From Denitrobaculum sp965232285 (GTDB lineage Bacteria > Pseudomonadota > Alphaproteobacteria > Kiloniellales > Kiloniellaceae): a stretch of 64,000 nucleotides of DNA. Shown here in pieces: positions 16,915-25,543 of the stretch (positions are counted from its first letter, which is position 1; the number at the start of each line of letters is the position of its first letter). The notes below the pieces were generated by a model. That model saw nothing but the letters and a program-made list of their open reading frames with translations. It was not told where the DNA came from and made no database searches. The DNA lies in contig CBDDPL010000004.1 in NCBI GenBank assembly GCA_965232285.1, positions 5,952,001 through 6,016,000 of the forward strand, in the 5' to 3' direction. The position numbers and the translations under genes were made by a program.

Positions 16915-17859
16915 ATGACAGCAAACCGAAGCATCCCCGACGACAAGCTTGCCACGGTCAAATTCCTGGCCGGCTTCGCGGTGAAGCCGGCCTTTCGGAC
17001 GCCGGTTCACAAGACCCCGGCGGACCATGGCATTACGAAGTGGGAAGACATCTACTTTCCCTCCGACGACGGCACGCCGCTGGAGGGCTGGTATGTTCCC
17101 GCCGTCGGAGGTGAGAGCGACAGACTCATCCTTTTGAACCATCCCATGCCCATGAGCCGCTCCGGTTTCACCGGCCACTTCGGGGAACCCTGGAGCGCCG
17201 TCGACGATCTGGAGATCGATTTCGTGGCGCATATCGCGCATCTGGTCCGGGCCGGCTACAACGTTCTGGCCTATGACCTGCGCAACCACGGCAACTCCGG
17301 CGCCGCGAACGGCGGCATCTGCGGCATTGGCCGTTATGAGTGGCGTGACTGCATCGGCGCCAAGACCTACATCGACGCCCACCCCCGCCTGTCGCGAATG
17401 AAGCTGGGCCTCTACAGCCAGTGCACGGGCGGCAACGCCCAGTACGAGGCGATCTCCCGCCGGCCGGAGCTTTTCGACAACGTGCGCTGCATGCTCAGCC
17501 CGCTGGTCGTCTCCATGACCGCGCTCATGGGCGCCTTTGCGAAGCTCCAGGGGGTCGAGGATTATCTCGACGTCATGGACTTTGAGCAAAAGAAGCTCGG
17601 CGGTTTCGCCAATGCGGAGATGACCCCGCATCTCTTCGCCGCCGATATCAAGATGCCGACGATGCTCGTCCAGGTGCGCGACGATGCCTGGACCAATCCG
17701 GAAGACGGCCAGCGCACCTTCGATCTGCTCGGCAGCAATGAAAAGGAAATCTTCTGGATCGAAGGAACCTCCCGCCGCTTCGACGGCTACAACTACTTCG
17801 GCGAACACCCCGAGCGCATGATCGCCTGGTTCGACCGCTTCATGAAGACGGAAAACTGA
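16915..17859 (+). CDS. Alpha/beta hydrolase
   Basis: A 314-residue alpha/beta hydrolase. The strand-turn before the nucleophile reads LGLYSQCTGGNAQ, so the residue in the nucleophile position of the elbow (S-x-C-x-G) appears to be Cys, as in dienelactone hydrolases. NVLAYDLRNHGNSG is the usual D-x-R-x-H-G-x-S segment, and FGEHPERM is a candidate for the catalytic His. The ATG at 16915 is chosen because AGGAG lies 7 bases upstream. The divergent AraC regulator probably controls it. The substrate is unknown. Confidence 0.83.
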   Translation: MTANRSIPDDKLATVKFLAGFAVKPAFRTPVHKTPADHGITKWEDIYFPSDDGTPLEGWYVPAVGGESDRLILLNHPMPMSRSGFTGHFGEPWSAVDDLEIDFVAHIAHLVRAGYNVLAYDLRNHGNSGAANGGICGIGRYEWRDCIGAKTYIDAHPRLSRMKLGLYSQCTGGNAQYEAISRRPELFDNVRCMLSPLVVSMTALMGAFAKLQGVEDYLDVMDFEQKKLGGFANAEMTPHLFAADIKMPTMLVQVRDDAWTNPEDGQRTFDLLGSNEKEIFWIEGTSRRFDGYNYFGEHPERMIAWFDRFMKTEN

Positions 17860-17922
17860 CGGAAGGCGGCGCCGGCGCCGCAGTCGTTCTCATGTGGCGC
17901 CGGAATCTGTGAAGCTCCAGCC

Positions 17923-18243
17923 TCAGAGCTCTTTCAGGCGGCTTGCGACGTCCATGCGGCCATGAAGGATTTCCACCACTTCAAGCTTGTCCGGCTTTTC
18001 CCGGAAGATCAGGAAGTGCGATCCTTCGTGGTAAAAGCTTAATCCAGCGGCAGGTCTGACCCCGCGCATAAGCCGTTCACAGGGCCGCGCCTTAGGACCG
18101 ATACCAGAGGCAAGCGCTTCGATCCTTGCCACCAGTTGGGACGTATAGACATCGGCTTGGGCTCCGCCGAACTTCTCTATCGTATATTCGAGGATATCTG
18201 CGAGACTGGACAAGGCAGCCGGCGCGTAGACGATCGTTTTCAC
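17923..18243 (-). CDS. RelE/ParE-family toxin
   Basis: A 106-residue protein of the RelE/ParE superfamily: IVYAPAALSSLADILEYTIE at the start, then ASGIGPKARPCERLMRGVR and the C-terminal LIFREKPDKLEVVEILHGRMD. ParE-type toxins attack DNA gyrase. Its start overlaps the antitoxin stop by 4 bp, the usual antitoxin-first order. Confidence 0.87.
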   Translation of the reverse strand: MKTIVYAPAALSSLADILEYTIEKFGGAQADVYTSQLVARIEALASGIGPKARPCERLMRGVRPAAGLSFYHEGSHFLIFREKPDKLEVVEILHGRMDVASRLKEL

Positions 18244-18521
18244 TGATCCTTGCGCCGCTGCTTGACCTCCTCAAGAACAGCGCCCAACACATCGGCGGGC
18301 GGGCCAGTGATTCCTTCTCCCCGATCGAGTTGATCGAGCCCCTTGCCGATCCGGGCCTGAATTTCGGTCAACTGATCTCTAAGCTGCCGCCGCTGCAGCT
18401 CCCTCAAGGCGTCACGGACCACCTCGCTGGCATTGTTGTAGCTGCCTGCTTCCACCAACTCATCTACAAATCGGGAGAGTTGGGGGGTCAGAGCAACGTT
18501 CCGGGCATGTGCTGACGGCAT
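18240..18521 (-). CDS. ParD-family antitoxin
   Basis: A 93-residue ribbon-helix-helix protein: VALTPQLSRFVDELVEAGSY, NNASEVVRDALRELQRRQ, followed by a charged C-terminal half that would bind the toxin. It precedes the ParE-like gene with a 4-bp overlap. The inverted repeat at 18565-18591, 44 bp upstream of its ATG, is a likely site for autorepression. Confidence 0.88.
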   Translation of the reverse strand: MPSAHARNVALTPQLSRFVDELVEAGSYNNASEVVRDALRELQRRQLRDQLTEIQARIGKGLDQLDRGEGITGPPADVLGAVLEEVKQRRKDQ

Positions 18522-18557
18522 ATACAGGATCCCTTTGCGGAAGATACCCCTGCCTGA

Positions 18558-18591
18558 CTATAACAGAGGGTGTCAAAGTTTGATACCCTCT
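18558..18591 (-). promoter_or_regulatory. Probable toxin-antitoxin promoter and operator
   Basis: AGAGGGTGTCAAA (18565-18577) and TTTGATACCCTCT (18579-18591) form an inverted repeat with 12 of 13 matches around a single central base. On the minus strand it is followed at once by TATAGT (18563-18558), a good -10 box, so the palindrome covers the -35 region. This is the expected layout for repression by a ParD-type protein. Confidence 0.6.
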
Positions 18592-18728
18592 TTCTGGCGT
18601 GGCAGGGGCTCGCTGGTGGGGCTGCGGACCTTCAAGGGCCCGGCTGGGGGAAGGGCTTGAAGGCACAGGGTGCCGGCCGTGCGGGTTACAATGAGGCGCA
18701 GGTTCTGGGCTTCAGCCCGCCACTCATC

Positions 18729-19505
18729 TCAGGCACAGAAATCGCTCGGGCTGCGCCCCAGGCTGCGGCGGAACATATAGCTGAAGGCGCTGGAGGAGGC
18801 GTAGCCCATGTCGAAGGCAACCGTGCTGACCTTTTCCCCGGCGGAAAGCCGTGAAATGGCGTGGAAAAGACGTGCCTGCCGCAGCCACTGGGACGGCGGC
18901 ATGCCCGTTTCACTGACGAACAGCCTTTCGACGGTCTTGCGGCTGGCGGCGGCATCGGCGAGCCAATCCTCAACCGATTCAATGAGGCCCGGATCCTCCA
19001 GCGCCGATTCCGCGAAGCGGCGAATACGTTGGTCCCGCGGCAGGGTGAGCGAGAGCGGGACGTCCGGCGCCGCGATCAGCTCCTGACGCAGGAGGTCGTG
19101 AAGCGCAGCTTTGTGACCCTCCGCGCGGTGGGTGCCCTTTTGTGGAACGGTTTCGGCCATCAGGGCGCTCAATAGCGGCGTCACGGCGATAATCCGGCAT
19201 TTCTCGCCGATCATCCTGGCCTCGTCCCGGTGCACGTCGACGTAGCGCAGCTCGTTGTTCGGTCCGTAGCGCATCCAGTGCTGCACGTCGGGCGGCATCC
19301 ACAGGACCATCGCCGGGCTGAGCAGCAGGACCCGGTCCGACGTGCCCACATACATGGAGCCCGAGGTCGCGCAGATGAGCTCCCCGAAGCCGTGGCTGTG
19401 CCAGTCGTAGCTCTCGCTGGCGGTGGAGGTAACCGTCGTTCCCAGATAGCGCGGCATGCAGGCTTCGCCGGGGTCGTTCTGGGGATATTCCTTCAGTTCG
19501 GTCAT
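18729..19505 (-). CDS. AraC-family regulator with N-terminal cupin
   Basis: A 258-residue protein. Its N-terminal cupin-like sensor has YDWHSHGFGELICATSG and a second histidine segment (MPPDVQHWMRYG). The C-terminal DNA-binding part has SRKTVERLFVSETGMPPSQW and VSTVAFDMGYASSSAFSYMF. It is divergent from the MFS transporter gene at 19631. The arrangement of cupin-AraC next to an MFS exporter is typical of a local efflux regulator. Confidence 0.9.
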   Translation of the reverse strand: MTELKEYPQNDPGEACMPRYLGTTVTSTASESYDWHSHGFGELICATSGSMYVGTSDRVLLLSPAMVLWMPPDVQHWMRYGPNNELRYVDVHRDEARMIGEKCRIIAVTPLLSALMAETVPQKGTHRAEGHKAALHDLLRQELIAAPDVPLSLTLPRDQRIRRFAESALEDPGLIESVEDWLADAAASRKTVERLFVSETGMPPSQWLRQARLFHAISRLSAGEKVSTVAFDMGYASSSAFSYMFRRSLGRSPSDFCA

Positions 19506-19630
19506 GAGGCTTGACGATTCCTCGACATCAATTGTCTTGCTGTCGAATGAAAGACATAAACTTCTCGCCTAGTCTGAGCAAGTCTTTTGGACGAAGCGCC
19601 TTCATTCCCCGACACGAGCTTGCCGCCGCC

Positions 19631-20812
19631 ATGAACAACCGTAGCTTCCTGACCTGGTTCGCGCTGGGTCATTTCGCCAACGACTGGCCGATCACCGCGC
19701 TGTGGCTGATCGTGCCGACGGCCGGCCTCGCCATGGAGCTCTCGCCGGCCGAAATCGGTCTGCTCTTCACCATCTGCAATTTCGGTGGCGCACTTGCCTA
19801 TCTGCCGGCCGGTATTATCACCGATCATGTCTCGAACCGCGGCCGGCTGCTCGCCGCGACCTTCTGGTGGGTCGCGATCGGGTATCTGCTGGCGTCCCTG
19901 GCGCCGGGCTTCTGGAGCCTCGCACTGCTGCTCGCCGTGGCCGGCATGGGCGATGCGGCCTGGCACCCGATCGCCACGGGCGTGCTGACCCGCAAAAACA
20001 AAGAGCGGCGCGCGCATGTGCTCGGCATTCACGCCATCGGCGGCTCACTGGCGGAAGTGCTGTCGCCGCTCGCCGTCGGCTTCCTGCTCGCCTTCGTCGA
20101 TTGGCGTGAGGCTCTGGCGCTCTCGGTGCTTCCCACCGTGGTCATGGGGATCTGCTTCTTCTGGGTCGCGCGCGCGGTCCCGCGGGTGGAGAAGAAGCGG
20201 GTCAGCAGGCGGAACCTGCTCGACCTGCTGAACATCTGGACGCGGGGCAGCGGTCCGCGCCTGGTGGTGATGATCTGTTCCTACAACATGGCGCTCATGG
20301 CCCTGCTCAGCATGATCCCGCTCTATCTCGCGGACCGCCACGGCTTCGGTCCCGAGGCCGCCGGCATCGCCTTCTCCGCCATGCTGATCGTCGGCGCCCT
20401 GGCCCAGCCCTGGACCGGCAAGCTCTCCGACATCGCGGGCCGCCGCCCGGTCGTGGTCTTCGGCAACCTCGCCGCGGCGCTGGCGGCCTTGCTGATGATC
20501 TTCGAACCCCCACTCTGGATCATGCTCGCCGCCATGCTCCTCGCCGTCGCCGCCCTCACGGCGATCCGCGCGGCCATCCTGGCGGGAGCGATCGACCACG
20601 TGGGGCATAGCGAAGGCTCGACGCTGGGATTTGCGTTTGCCCTGATGGATGGCATCGGCGCGTTGGGCGCCGTGCTTGCCGGCATCGCGGCGGGGCTGGC
20701 ATGGCCCTATATGTTCGGGCTGGCGGCTGGATTCTCGTTGGGGGCGGCGGCGCTGGGGTTTGTGACGGTTTTTGGGGGCGCGATGGGTTCGAGGGTTGAG
20801 GCTAGGTCTTAG
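19631..20812 (+). CDS. MFS transporter
   Basis: A 393-residue protein with about 12 hydrophobic helices in two halves. The loop after helix 2 is GIITDHVSNRGRLL, an MFS A-like motif, and the second half has KLSDIAGRRPVVVFGN in the equivalent place. It would move a small molecule by proton exchange. The ATG at 19631 is chosen because the first membrane helix (FLTWFALGHFANDW) starts there; a 40-residue upstream extension from 19511 is polar and unlike the family. The ribosome binding site is weak, so the start is not certain. The AraC gene at 18729 is divergent. Confidence 0.87.
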   Translation: MNNRSFLTWFALGHFANDWPITALWLIVPTAGLAMELSPAEIGLLFTICNFGGALAYLPAGIITDHVSNRGRLLAATFWWVAIGYLLASLAPGFWSLALLLAVAGMGDAAWHPIATGVLTRKNKERRAHVLGIHAIGGSLAEVLSPLAVGFLLAFVDWREALALSVLPTVVMGICFFWVARAVPRVEKKRVSRRNLLDLLNIWTRGSGPRLVVMICSYNMALMALLSMIPLYLADRHGFGPEAAGIAFSAMLIVGALAQPWTGKLSDIAGRRPVVVFGNLAAALAALLMIFEPPLWIMLAAMLLAVAALTAIRAAILAGAIDHVGHSEGSTLGFAFALMDGIGALGAVLAGIAAGLAWPYMFGLAAGFSLGAAALGFVTVFGGAMGSRVEARS

Positions 20813-21023
20813 GTTGCGGTGTCGGGCCTTGATGGCCTTTACATAAAGAATATCCGACTGCGCATATGCAAACTGGATTTGGCGCCGCTTTTCTGACCAG
20901 ACCGGTAGCCTGATTTCAGCAAAATAGGGAAATCAACCTCAAACCGATCTCGAATCCGATAGCTGTCTGTCCGATTAGTGGTATTATTGCTGCCATCAGC
21001 AACTTTCGACTGAGAGGCGTGCA

Positions 21024-21368
21024 GTGGAAGCGGTGCTCGATTTGATCCGGGAAAATGCTGCCTGGCTGTTTGGCAGCGGCGGTTTGGCAGCCTTTGCCCT
21101 GGCGCTGCTGCGACATTTTCACAAAAAGCCCCCGCCTGATGCCCCGGCTGCCGTCGGACCAATGGAAATTGTCGGAGGCGACAAGACGGTTGTCACGCGC
21201 CAGGGCTACGGGCCTATCGAGTTTGCCATCGCTGCCGCTTTGATCGTTGCCATTACCGGCGGCGGCCTGCTGCTGCTCGGGCCGGAGCAGGGCGGTATCT
21301 CCGCCAGCAACGGCTCTATCGTAACCCAGGGCGACAACAACCAGACGATCATCTTCGAGGTCGAGTGA
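21024..21368 (+). CDS. Small membrane protein paired with the TPR gene
   Basis: A 114-residue protein from a GTG start. It has two hydrophobic segments (about 13-29, LFGSGGLAAFALALL, and 66-86, FAIAAALIVAITGGGLLLLG), with GDKTVVTRQGYG between them and a C-terminal end SIVTQGDNNQTIIFEVE. I do not recognise the family. The last motif, VTQGD-x-N-x-T, reappears just after the signal peptide of the TPR protein, whose ATG overlaps this stop by 1 bp (TGATG). The pair is therefore probably co-translated and shares a function. Confidence 0.7.
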   Translation: MEAVLDLIRENAAWLFGSGGLAAFALALLRHFHKKPPPDAPAAVGPMEIVGGDKTVVTRQGYGPIEFAIAAALIVAITGGGLLLLGPEQGGISASNGSIVTQGDNNQTIIFEVE

Positions 21369-24148
21369 TGCGATCACTTATCCTGGTCTGCGCCTTCTTG
21401 CTTCTGCCGTTTCCGGCCACCGCAGCGGAGCGCATCGATGCCGAGAACTGTTCGGTGGTTACACAGGGGGACAGTAACAAAACCACTTTGATCTGCGGTG
21501 ACCTGACGATTGTCATCGGTTTGTCCTTCGCCGAGTTCAAGGCCGAATTGGAAGCGCGTACCAGAGAACTGCGGACGGAGGTCATCCAGCTTCAGAAAAA
21601 CCTGACCAAATTGATCGCGTCCGGCGTGAAGGACGCCGCGACCATCGAAAACCTATCGGGTTCCCTGAAGCTGGCCCAGGAAGAACTGGCGGCTGTCGAG
21701 GAAAAGCAGGCTAACCTGAAAACGGCCTACGACGAAAAGGTCATTGAGCTGCAGCGTTTGACCGTTGAACTCGAGGACTTCCGCGCCACTAATCCCGGGA
21801 TTGCCGATGCCCGATTCGACCGGGCTTTGGCGGCGCTGCGCAACGGCAAGCTCGATGACGCGCGCGCTCTGCTGACCGAGATCAAGAACCTCGCAGTGGA
21901 CACTGCTGCCATCGAGCGTCGCGCGCGGGCGCATTTCCTTCTAGGCCGCGTAGCATTCGACGAGATCGATTATCGTACCGCGAAGGACCATTATGTCCGG
22001 GCTGCGCAATTGGTGCCGGATAATGACGAGTATCTCGATCAGGCGCAAAGGCTTGCGCATTTCGCGGGTGATTACCGACTATCAGTCCGCTATGCAACAG
22101 ATTGGCTTGAACTGGTAGAAGCTCGGTCCGAAGATGAAACGCTGGAACTCGGATCGGCGCTTAGTGCACTCGCAATAAGTCTCGATAGTCTGGGGCGTTT
22201 TTGGGAAGCAGAACCGCTTTTTCGCCGGGCTCTCGATATCCGGTTGCGGGTTGTGGGCGAAGAGCATCCCGACACGGCCAGCAGCTACAACAACGTGGCA
22301 TCGAATCTCAATGCCCAGGGCCGCTACGAGGAGGCCGAGCCGCTTTTTCGCCGGGCTCTCGATATCCGGTTGCGGGTTCTGGGTGAAGAGCATCCTAGAA
22401 CGGCCAGCAGCTATAACAATATGGCATTCAATCTTAATGCCCTAGGCCGCTACGAGGAGGCCGAGCCGCTTTATCGCCGGGCCCTCGATATCCTGTTGCG
22501 GGTTCTGGGTGAAGAGCATCCCGACACGGCCAGCAGTTACAACAACGTGGCATTCAATCTCGATGATCAGGGCCGCTACGAAGAGGCTGAGCCGCTTTAT
22601 CGCCGAGCTCTCGATATCCTGTTGCGGGTTGTGGGTGAAGAGCACCCTAACACGGCCAGCAGCTACAACAACGTGGCATCGAATCTCAATGCCCAGGGCC
22701 GCTATGAGGAGGCCGGGCCGCTTTATCGCCGGGCCCTTGATATCCGGTTGCGGGTTGTGGGTGAAGAGCATCCCGACACGGCCAGCAGTTACAACAACGT
22801 GGCATCGAATCTCAATGCCCAGGGCCGCTACGAGGAGGCTGAGCCGCTTTTTCGCAGGGCTCTCGATATCCGGTTGCGGGTTGTGGGTGAAGAGCATCCC
22901 GACACAGCCAGCAGCTACAACAATGTGGCATTCAGTCTCGATGATCAAGGCCGCTACGAGGAGGCCGAGCCGCTTTATCGCCGTGCCCTCGATATCCGGT
23001 TGCGGGTTCTGGGTGAAGAGCATCCCGACACGGCCAGTAGCTACAACAACGTGGCATTCAATCTCAATGCCCAAGGCCGCTACGAGGAGGCTGAGCCGCT
23101 TTATCGCCGTGCCCTCGATATCCGGTTGCGGGTTGTGGGTGAAGAGCATCCCGACACGGCCAGCAGCTACAACAACGTAGCATTCAATCTCGACGATCAG
23201 GACCGCTACGAGGAGGCTGAGCCGCTTTATCGCCGTGCCCTCGATATCCGGTTGCGGATTGTGGGTGAAGAGCATCCCGACACGGCCAGCAGCTATAACA
23301 ACGTGGCATCGAATCTCAATGCCCTAGGCCGCTACGAAGAGGCCGAGCCGCTTTATCGCCGTGCCCTCGATATCCGGTTGCGGATTGTGGGTGAAGAGCA
23401 TCCCGACACGGCCAGCAGCTATAACAACATGGCATTCAATCTTAATGCCTTAGGCCGCTACGAGGAGGCTGAGCCGCTTTATCGCCGGGCTCTCGATATC
23501 CGGTTGCGGGTTCTGGGTGAAGAGCATCCCAAAACGGCCCGCAGCTATAATAACATAGCATTCAACCTTAATGCCCAAGGCCGCTACGAGGAGGCCGAGC
23601 CGCTTTTTCGCCGGGCCCTCGATGTCTTCGAGAGCAGGTTAGGCCTCACTCATCCGTCAACGATGACCGTTGCTCGAAATCTGGTAAGGTTCCTGGATAG
23701 TCGGGAAAAATTTGCGCAAGGGGACGAGATTGCCGAGTGGGTTTTCGGGGCTGATAGCGATGTTCTGATATCGCGCCTGACATCGCGCGCTTTCACGCTC
23801 TACAAAGCGGGGGATTTCGAAAAGGCCTCCCCGCTTTGGCAAGAGGCCATCAGGCGCGCCGAATCCGGACTATCGGTTAACATCCAATCGCTTGCGATCT
23901 GGAAACAGAACCTGGCAAAGCTCTATTACAAACAAGAAGACTATGACCGAAGCGAGGGCCTGTACCACGAGGCTCTTGAAAGCCTGACAAAGGCGCTTAC
24001 CCCGGAAGACGAAACTCTTCGTGCTGTCGCGGTGAACTATGCGCGTATGTTGCGAGACGCTCCAACAACGCTGCAGCGGGCGAAAACCCTTGAGGAGATA
24101 AAAGAACGCTTCGGCGAGACGATCGGCACAAGCGACTACAAGCCGTAG
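21368..24148 (+). CDS. Exported TPR protein with twelve kinesin-light-chain-like repeats
   Basis: A 926-residue protein with a signal peptide (LILVCAFLLLPFPATAA), the motif CSVVTQGDSNKTTLICGDL shared with the upstream membrane protein, and a coiled coil at about 55-140. Irregular TPRs (about 145-270) follow. Then come eleven 42-residue TPR units from about 276 to 737, of the form GRYEEAEPLYRRALDI then RVVGEEHPDTASSYNN, a twelfth diverged unit, and a C-terminal TPR part (LYKAGDFEKASPLWQEAI). It is probably periplasmic or surface-exposed and a protein-binding scaffold. The ATG at 21368 has GAGG 7 bases upstream; the GTG just before it is the alternative. Confidence 0.9.
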   Translation: MRSLILVCAFLLLPFPATAAERIDAENCSVVTQGDSNKTTLICGDLTIVIGLSFAEFKAELEARTRELRTEVIQLQKNLTKLIASGVKDAATIENLSGSLKLAQEELAAVEEKQANLKTAYDEKVIELQRLTVELEDFRATNPGIADARFDRALAALRNGKLDDARALLTEIKNLAVDTAAIERRARAHFLLGRVAFDEIDYRTAKDHYVRAAQLVPDNDEYLDQAQRLAHFAGDYRLSVRYATDWLELVEARSEDETLELGSALSALAISLDSLGRFWEAEPLFRRALDIRLRVVGEEHPDTASSYNNVASNLNAQGRYEEAEPLFRRALDIRLRVLGEEHPRTASSYNNMAFNLNALGRYEEAEPLYRRALDILLRVLGEEHPDTASSYNNVAFNLDDQGRYEEAEPLYRRALDILLRVVGEEHPNTASSYNNVASNLNAQGRYEEAGPLYRRALDIRLRVVGEEHPDTASSYNNVASNLNAQGRYEEAEPLFRRALDIRLRVVGEEHPDTASSYNNVAFSLDDQGRYEEAEPLYRRALDIRLRVLGEEHPDTASSYNNVAFNLNAQGRYEEAEPLYRRALDIRLRVVGEEHPDTASSYNNVAFNLDDQDRYEEAEPLYRRALDIRLRIVGEEHPDTASSYNNVASNLNALGRYEEAEPLYRRALDIRLRIVGEEHPDTASSYNNMAFNLNALGRYEEAEPLYRRALDIRLRVLGEEHPKTARSYNNIAFNLNAQGRYEEAEPLFRRALDVFESRLGLTHPSTMTVARNLVRFLDSREKFAQGDEIAEWVFGADSDVLISRLTSRAFTLYKAGDFEKASPLWQEAIRRAESGLSVNIQSLAIWKQNLAKLYYKQEDYDRSEGLYHEALESLTKALTPEDETLRAVAVNYARMLRDAPTTLQRAKTLEEIKERFGETIGTSDYKP
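22193..23578 (+). repeat. Eleven tandem 126-bp units inside the TPR gene
   Basis: Units begin at 22193 and every 126 bp after that (22319, 22445, and so on to 23453); a twelfth, diverged unit starts at 23579. Most copies differ at only a few positions, such as GTTGTGGGT/GTTCTGGGT and the last three codons (Asn-Ala-Gln, Asn-Ala-Leu or Asp-Asp-Gln). The variants occur in mixed order, which suggests recent duplication and recombination between units. Confidence 0.92.
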
Positions 24149-24235
24149 CATTCGTGTAGATCACATTGGGCGGGTTTATGTCTGAAACCCTACGCTTCCG
24201 ATACAGTTGTGAAACACGAGGAATCACACTAGCCC

Positions 24236-24685
24236 CTACCGCAACTTCACCAACAGCTCCATCAGCAGCTTTCGTTCCCGCCCGCTCAACGGTTCCAGCG
24301 TCTTGTCCGTAATCTCGAAGGCCTTCGGAAAGGCCCGCTCCGCCAGCGCACGTCCCTCCGCCGTCAGGCCCACCAAGAGCCGCCGGCTGTCTTCCGGGTC
24401 GGTCCAGGTTTCGGCGAGGCCGCGCTTGGCCAGGCGGGCGATGACGCCCTTGATGGTGGCGGCGTCCATAGAGGTCAGGCGGCCCAGGCGGTTCTGGGAG
24501 CAGGAGCCCATTTCGTAGAGGCGGGCCACCGTGGCGAACTGGGTGGCGGTCAGGCCATCGGGGATCATCTCGGCGAAGATCGCCGTGTGGCGCTGGCTGA
24601 CCTGGCGCAGGATGAAGCCGAACTGCTCGTCCAGGTGATAGGAGGTTTCCTCGCTCGGCAGTTTTGTAGCGGCGGTGTGTTTCAT
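24236..24685 (-). CDS. MarR-family transcriptional regulator
   Basis: A 149-residue winged-helix protein: DGLTATQFATVARLYEMGSC, recognition helix region SMDAATIKGVIARLAKRGLA, and the wing DPEDSRRLLVGLTAEGRAL. MarR proteins often sense aromatic acids or their CoA esters. It lies downstream of the Liv transporter genes on the same strand, separated by a large hairpin, so it may serve the catabolic island. Its ligand is unknown. Confidence 0.9.
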   Translation of the reverse strand: MKHTAATKLPSEETSYHLDEQFGFILRQVSQRHTAIFAEMIPDGLTATQFATVARLYEMGSCSQNRLGRLTSMDAATIKGVIARLAKRGLAETWTDPEDSRRLLVGLTAEGRALAERAFPKAFEITDKTLEPLSGRERKLLMELLVKLR

Positions 24686-24713
24686 GTGTTGCTCAGTTCT
24701 AGCGCGGTGCCGG

Positions 24714-24775
24714 CCCTCTCCCCCACCCGGTCACCCACATGATAATTCCGATGGGTGGCCGGGTGGGGGTGAGGG
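24714..24775. repeat. Large G/C-rich hairpin between livF and the MarR gene
   Basis: CCCTCTCCCCCACCCGG followed by TCACCCACAT faces ATGGGTGGCCGGGTGGGGGTGAGGG across a 10-base loop. The stem is about 25 bp with few mismatches. It could end transcription of the transporter genes on the minus strand, or be one of the common C/G-rich intergenic palindromes. No T-tract is seen. Confidence 0.6.
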
Positions 24776-24841
24776 CTGGAGCCGGTTCGGCGGCAGCCGA
24801 ACTTGATCAAACTCGACGACGCAGACTGGGATTGCGCCAGA

Positions 24842-25543
24842 TTAAACAGACAGGTAGGCATTACGCACGCCCTCATCCCGTTCCAGTTCTTCAATTGTCC
24901 CGTCATACTGCACCGCGCCGCGCTCGATGATGTAGGCGCGGTCGGCGACCAGTTTGGCGAAGTGCAGGTTCTGCTCGGACAGCAGGATGGTCAGGCCCAG
25001 CTTCTTCAGTTCGCGGATGGTGAAGGCGACCTGTTCCACGATCACCGGCGCGAGGCCTTCCGAGGGCTCGTCCAGCAGCACGAATTTCGGATTGCCCATC
25101 AGGGTGCGGGCGATCGTCAGCATCTGCTGCTCGCCGCCGCTCATGGCGCCGCCCAGATTGTTGCGCCGCTCCTCCAGGTTGGGGAAGAGCTTGAAGAGCT
25201 TCTCCGGCGTCCATTCCGGCGCGCCCGCGCGCGGCGCCTGGCGGCCGACCTCCAGGTTCTCCAGGATGGTCAGGTCGGTGAAGATGCGCCGCTCCTCGGG
25301 CACGTAACCGATGCCCAGCTTGGCGATGGAATGGGGCGGCCGGGCGGTGATGTCCTCGCCGGCGTAGGTCACCTTGCCCGACTTGGCCGCGACCAGCCGC
25401 ATGATGCTTTTCATGGTGGTCGACTTGCCCGCGCCGTTGCGCCCCAGCAGGGCGACCACTTCGCCTTCGGCGACCGACAGCGAGAGATCATGCAGGATAT
25501 GCGCCCGGCCGTAGAAGGAATTGATGCGCTCCAGCTCAAGCAT
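24842..25543 (-). CDS. livF: Branched-chain-type ABC transporter ATPase (LivF-like)
   Basis: A 233-residue ABC ATPase with Walker A LLGRNGAGKSTTMKSI, signature MSGGEQQMLTIARTLMGNP, Walker B KFVLLDEPSEGLAP and the switch His in LLSEQN-type context. GRAHILHDLSLSVAEGEVV near the start is typical of LivF. It overlaps livG by 8 bp and works with LivG, the fused permease and the binding protein. In this setting the cargo is probably an aromatic or heterocyclic compound rather than leucine. Confidence 0.9.
   Translation of the reverse strand: MLELERINSFYGRAHILHDLSLSVAEGEVVALLGRNGAGKSTTMKSIMRLVAAKSGKVTYAGEDITARPPHSIAKLGIGYVPEERRIFTDLTILENLEVGRQAPRAGAPEWTPEKLFKLFPNLEERRNNLGGAMSGGEQQMLTIARTLMGNPKFVLLDEPSEGLAPVIVEQVAFTIRELKKLGLTILLSEQNLHFAKLVADRAYIIERGAVQYDGTIEELERDEGVRNAYLSV

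Noticed and set aside
17866..17881. GCGGCGCCGGCGCCGC palindrome between the hydrolase and toxin genes
   Set aside because: It is a pure GC palindrome without a loop or T-tract and could arise by chance at this GC content.
22442..23275. Repetitive minus-strand frame with HNPQPDIE-type repeats
   Set aside because: It arises because the 126-bp units are open in several frames. The plus-strand TPR product has a start, signal peptide and family match.
22193..23700. Possible CRISPR array, because of regular repeats
   Set aside because: The repeats are 126 bp, contiguous, coding and without spacers. No cas genes are present.
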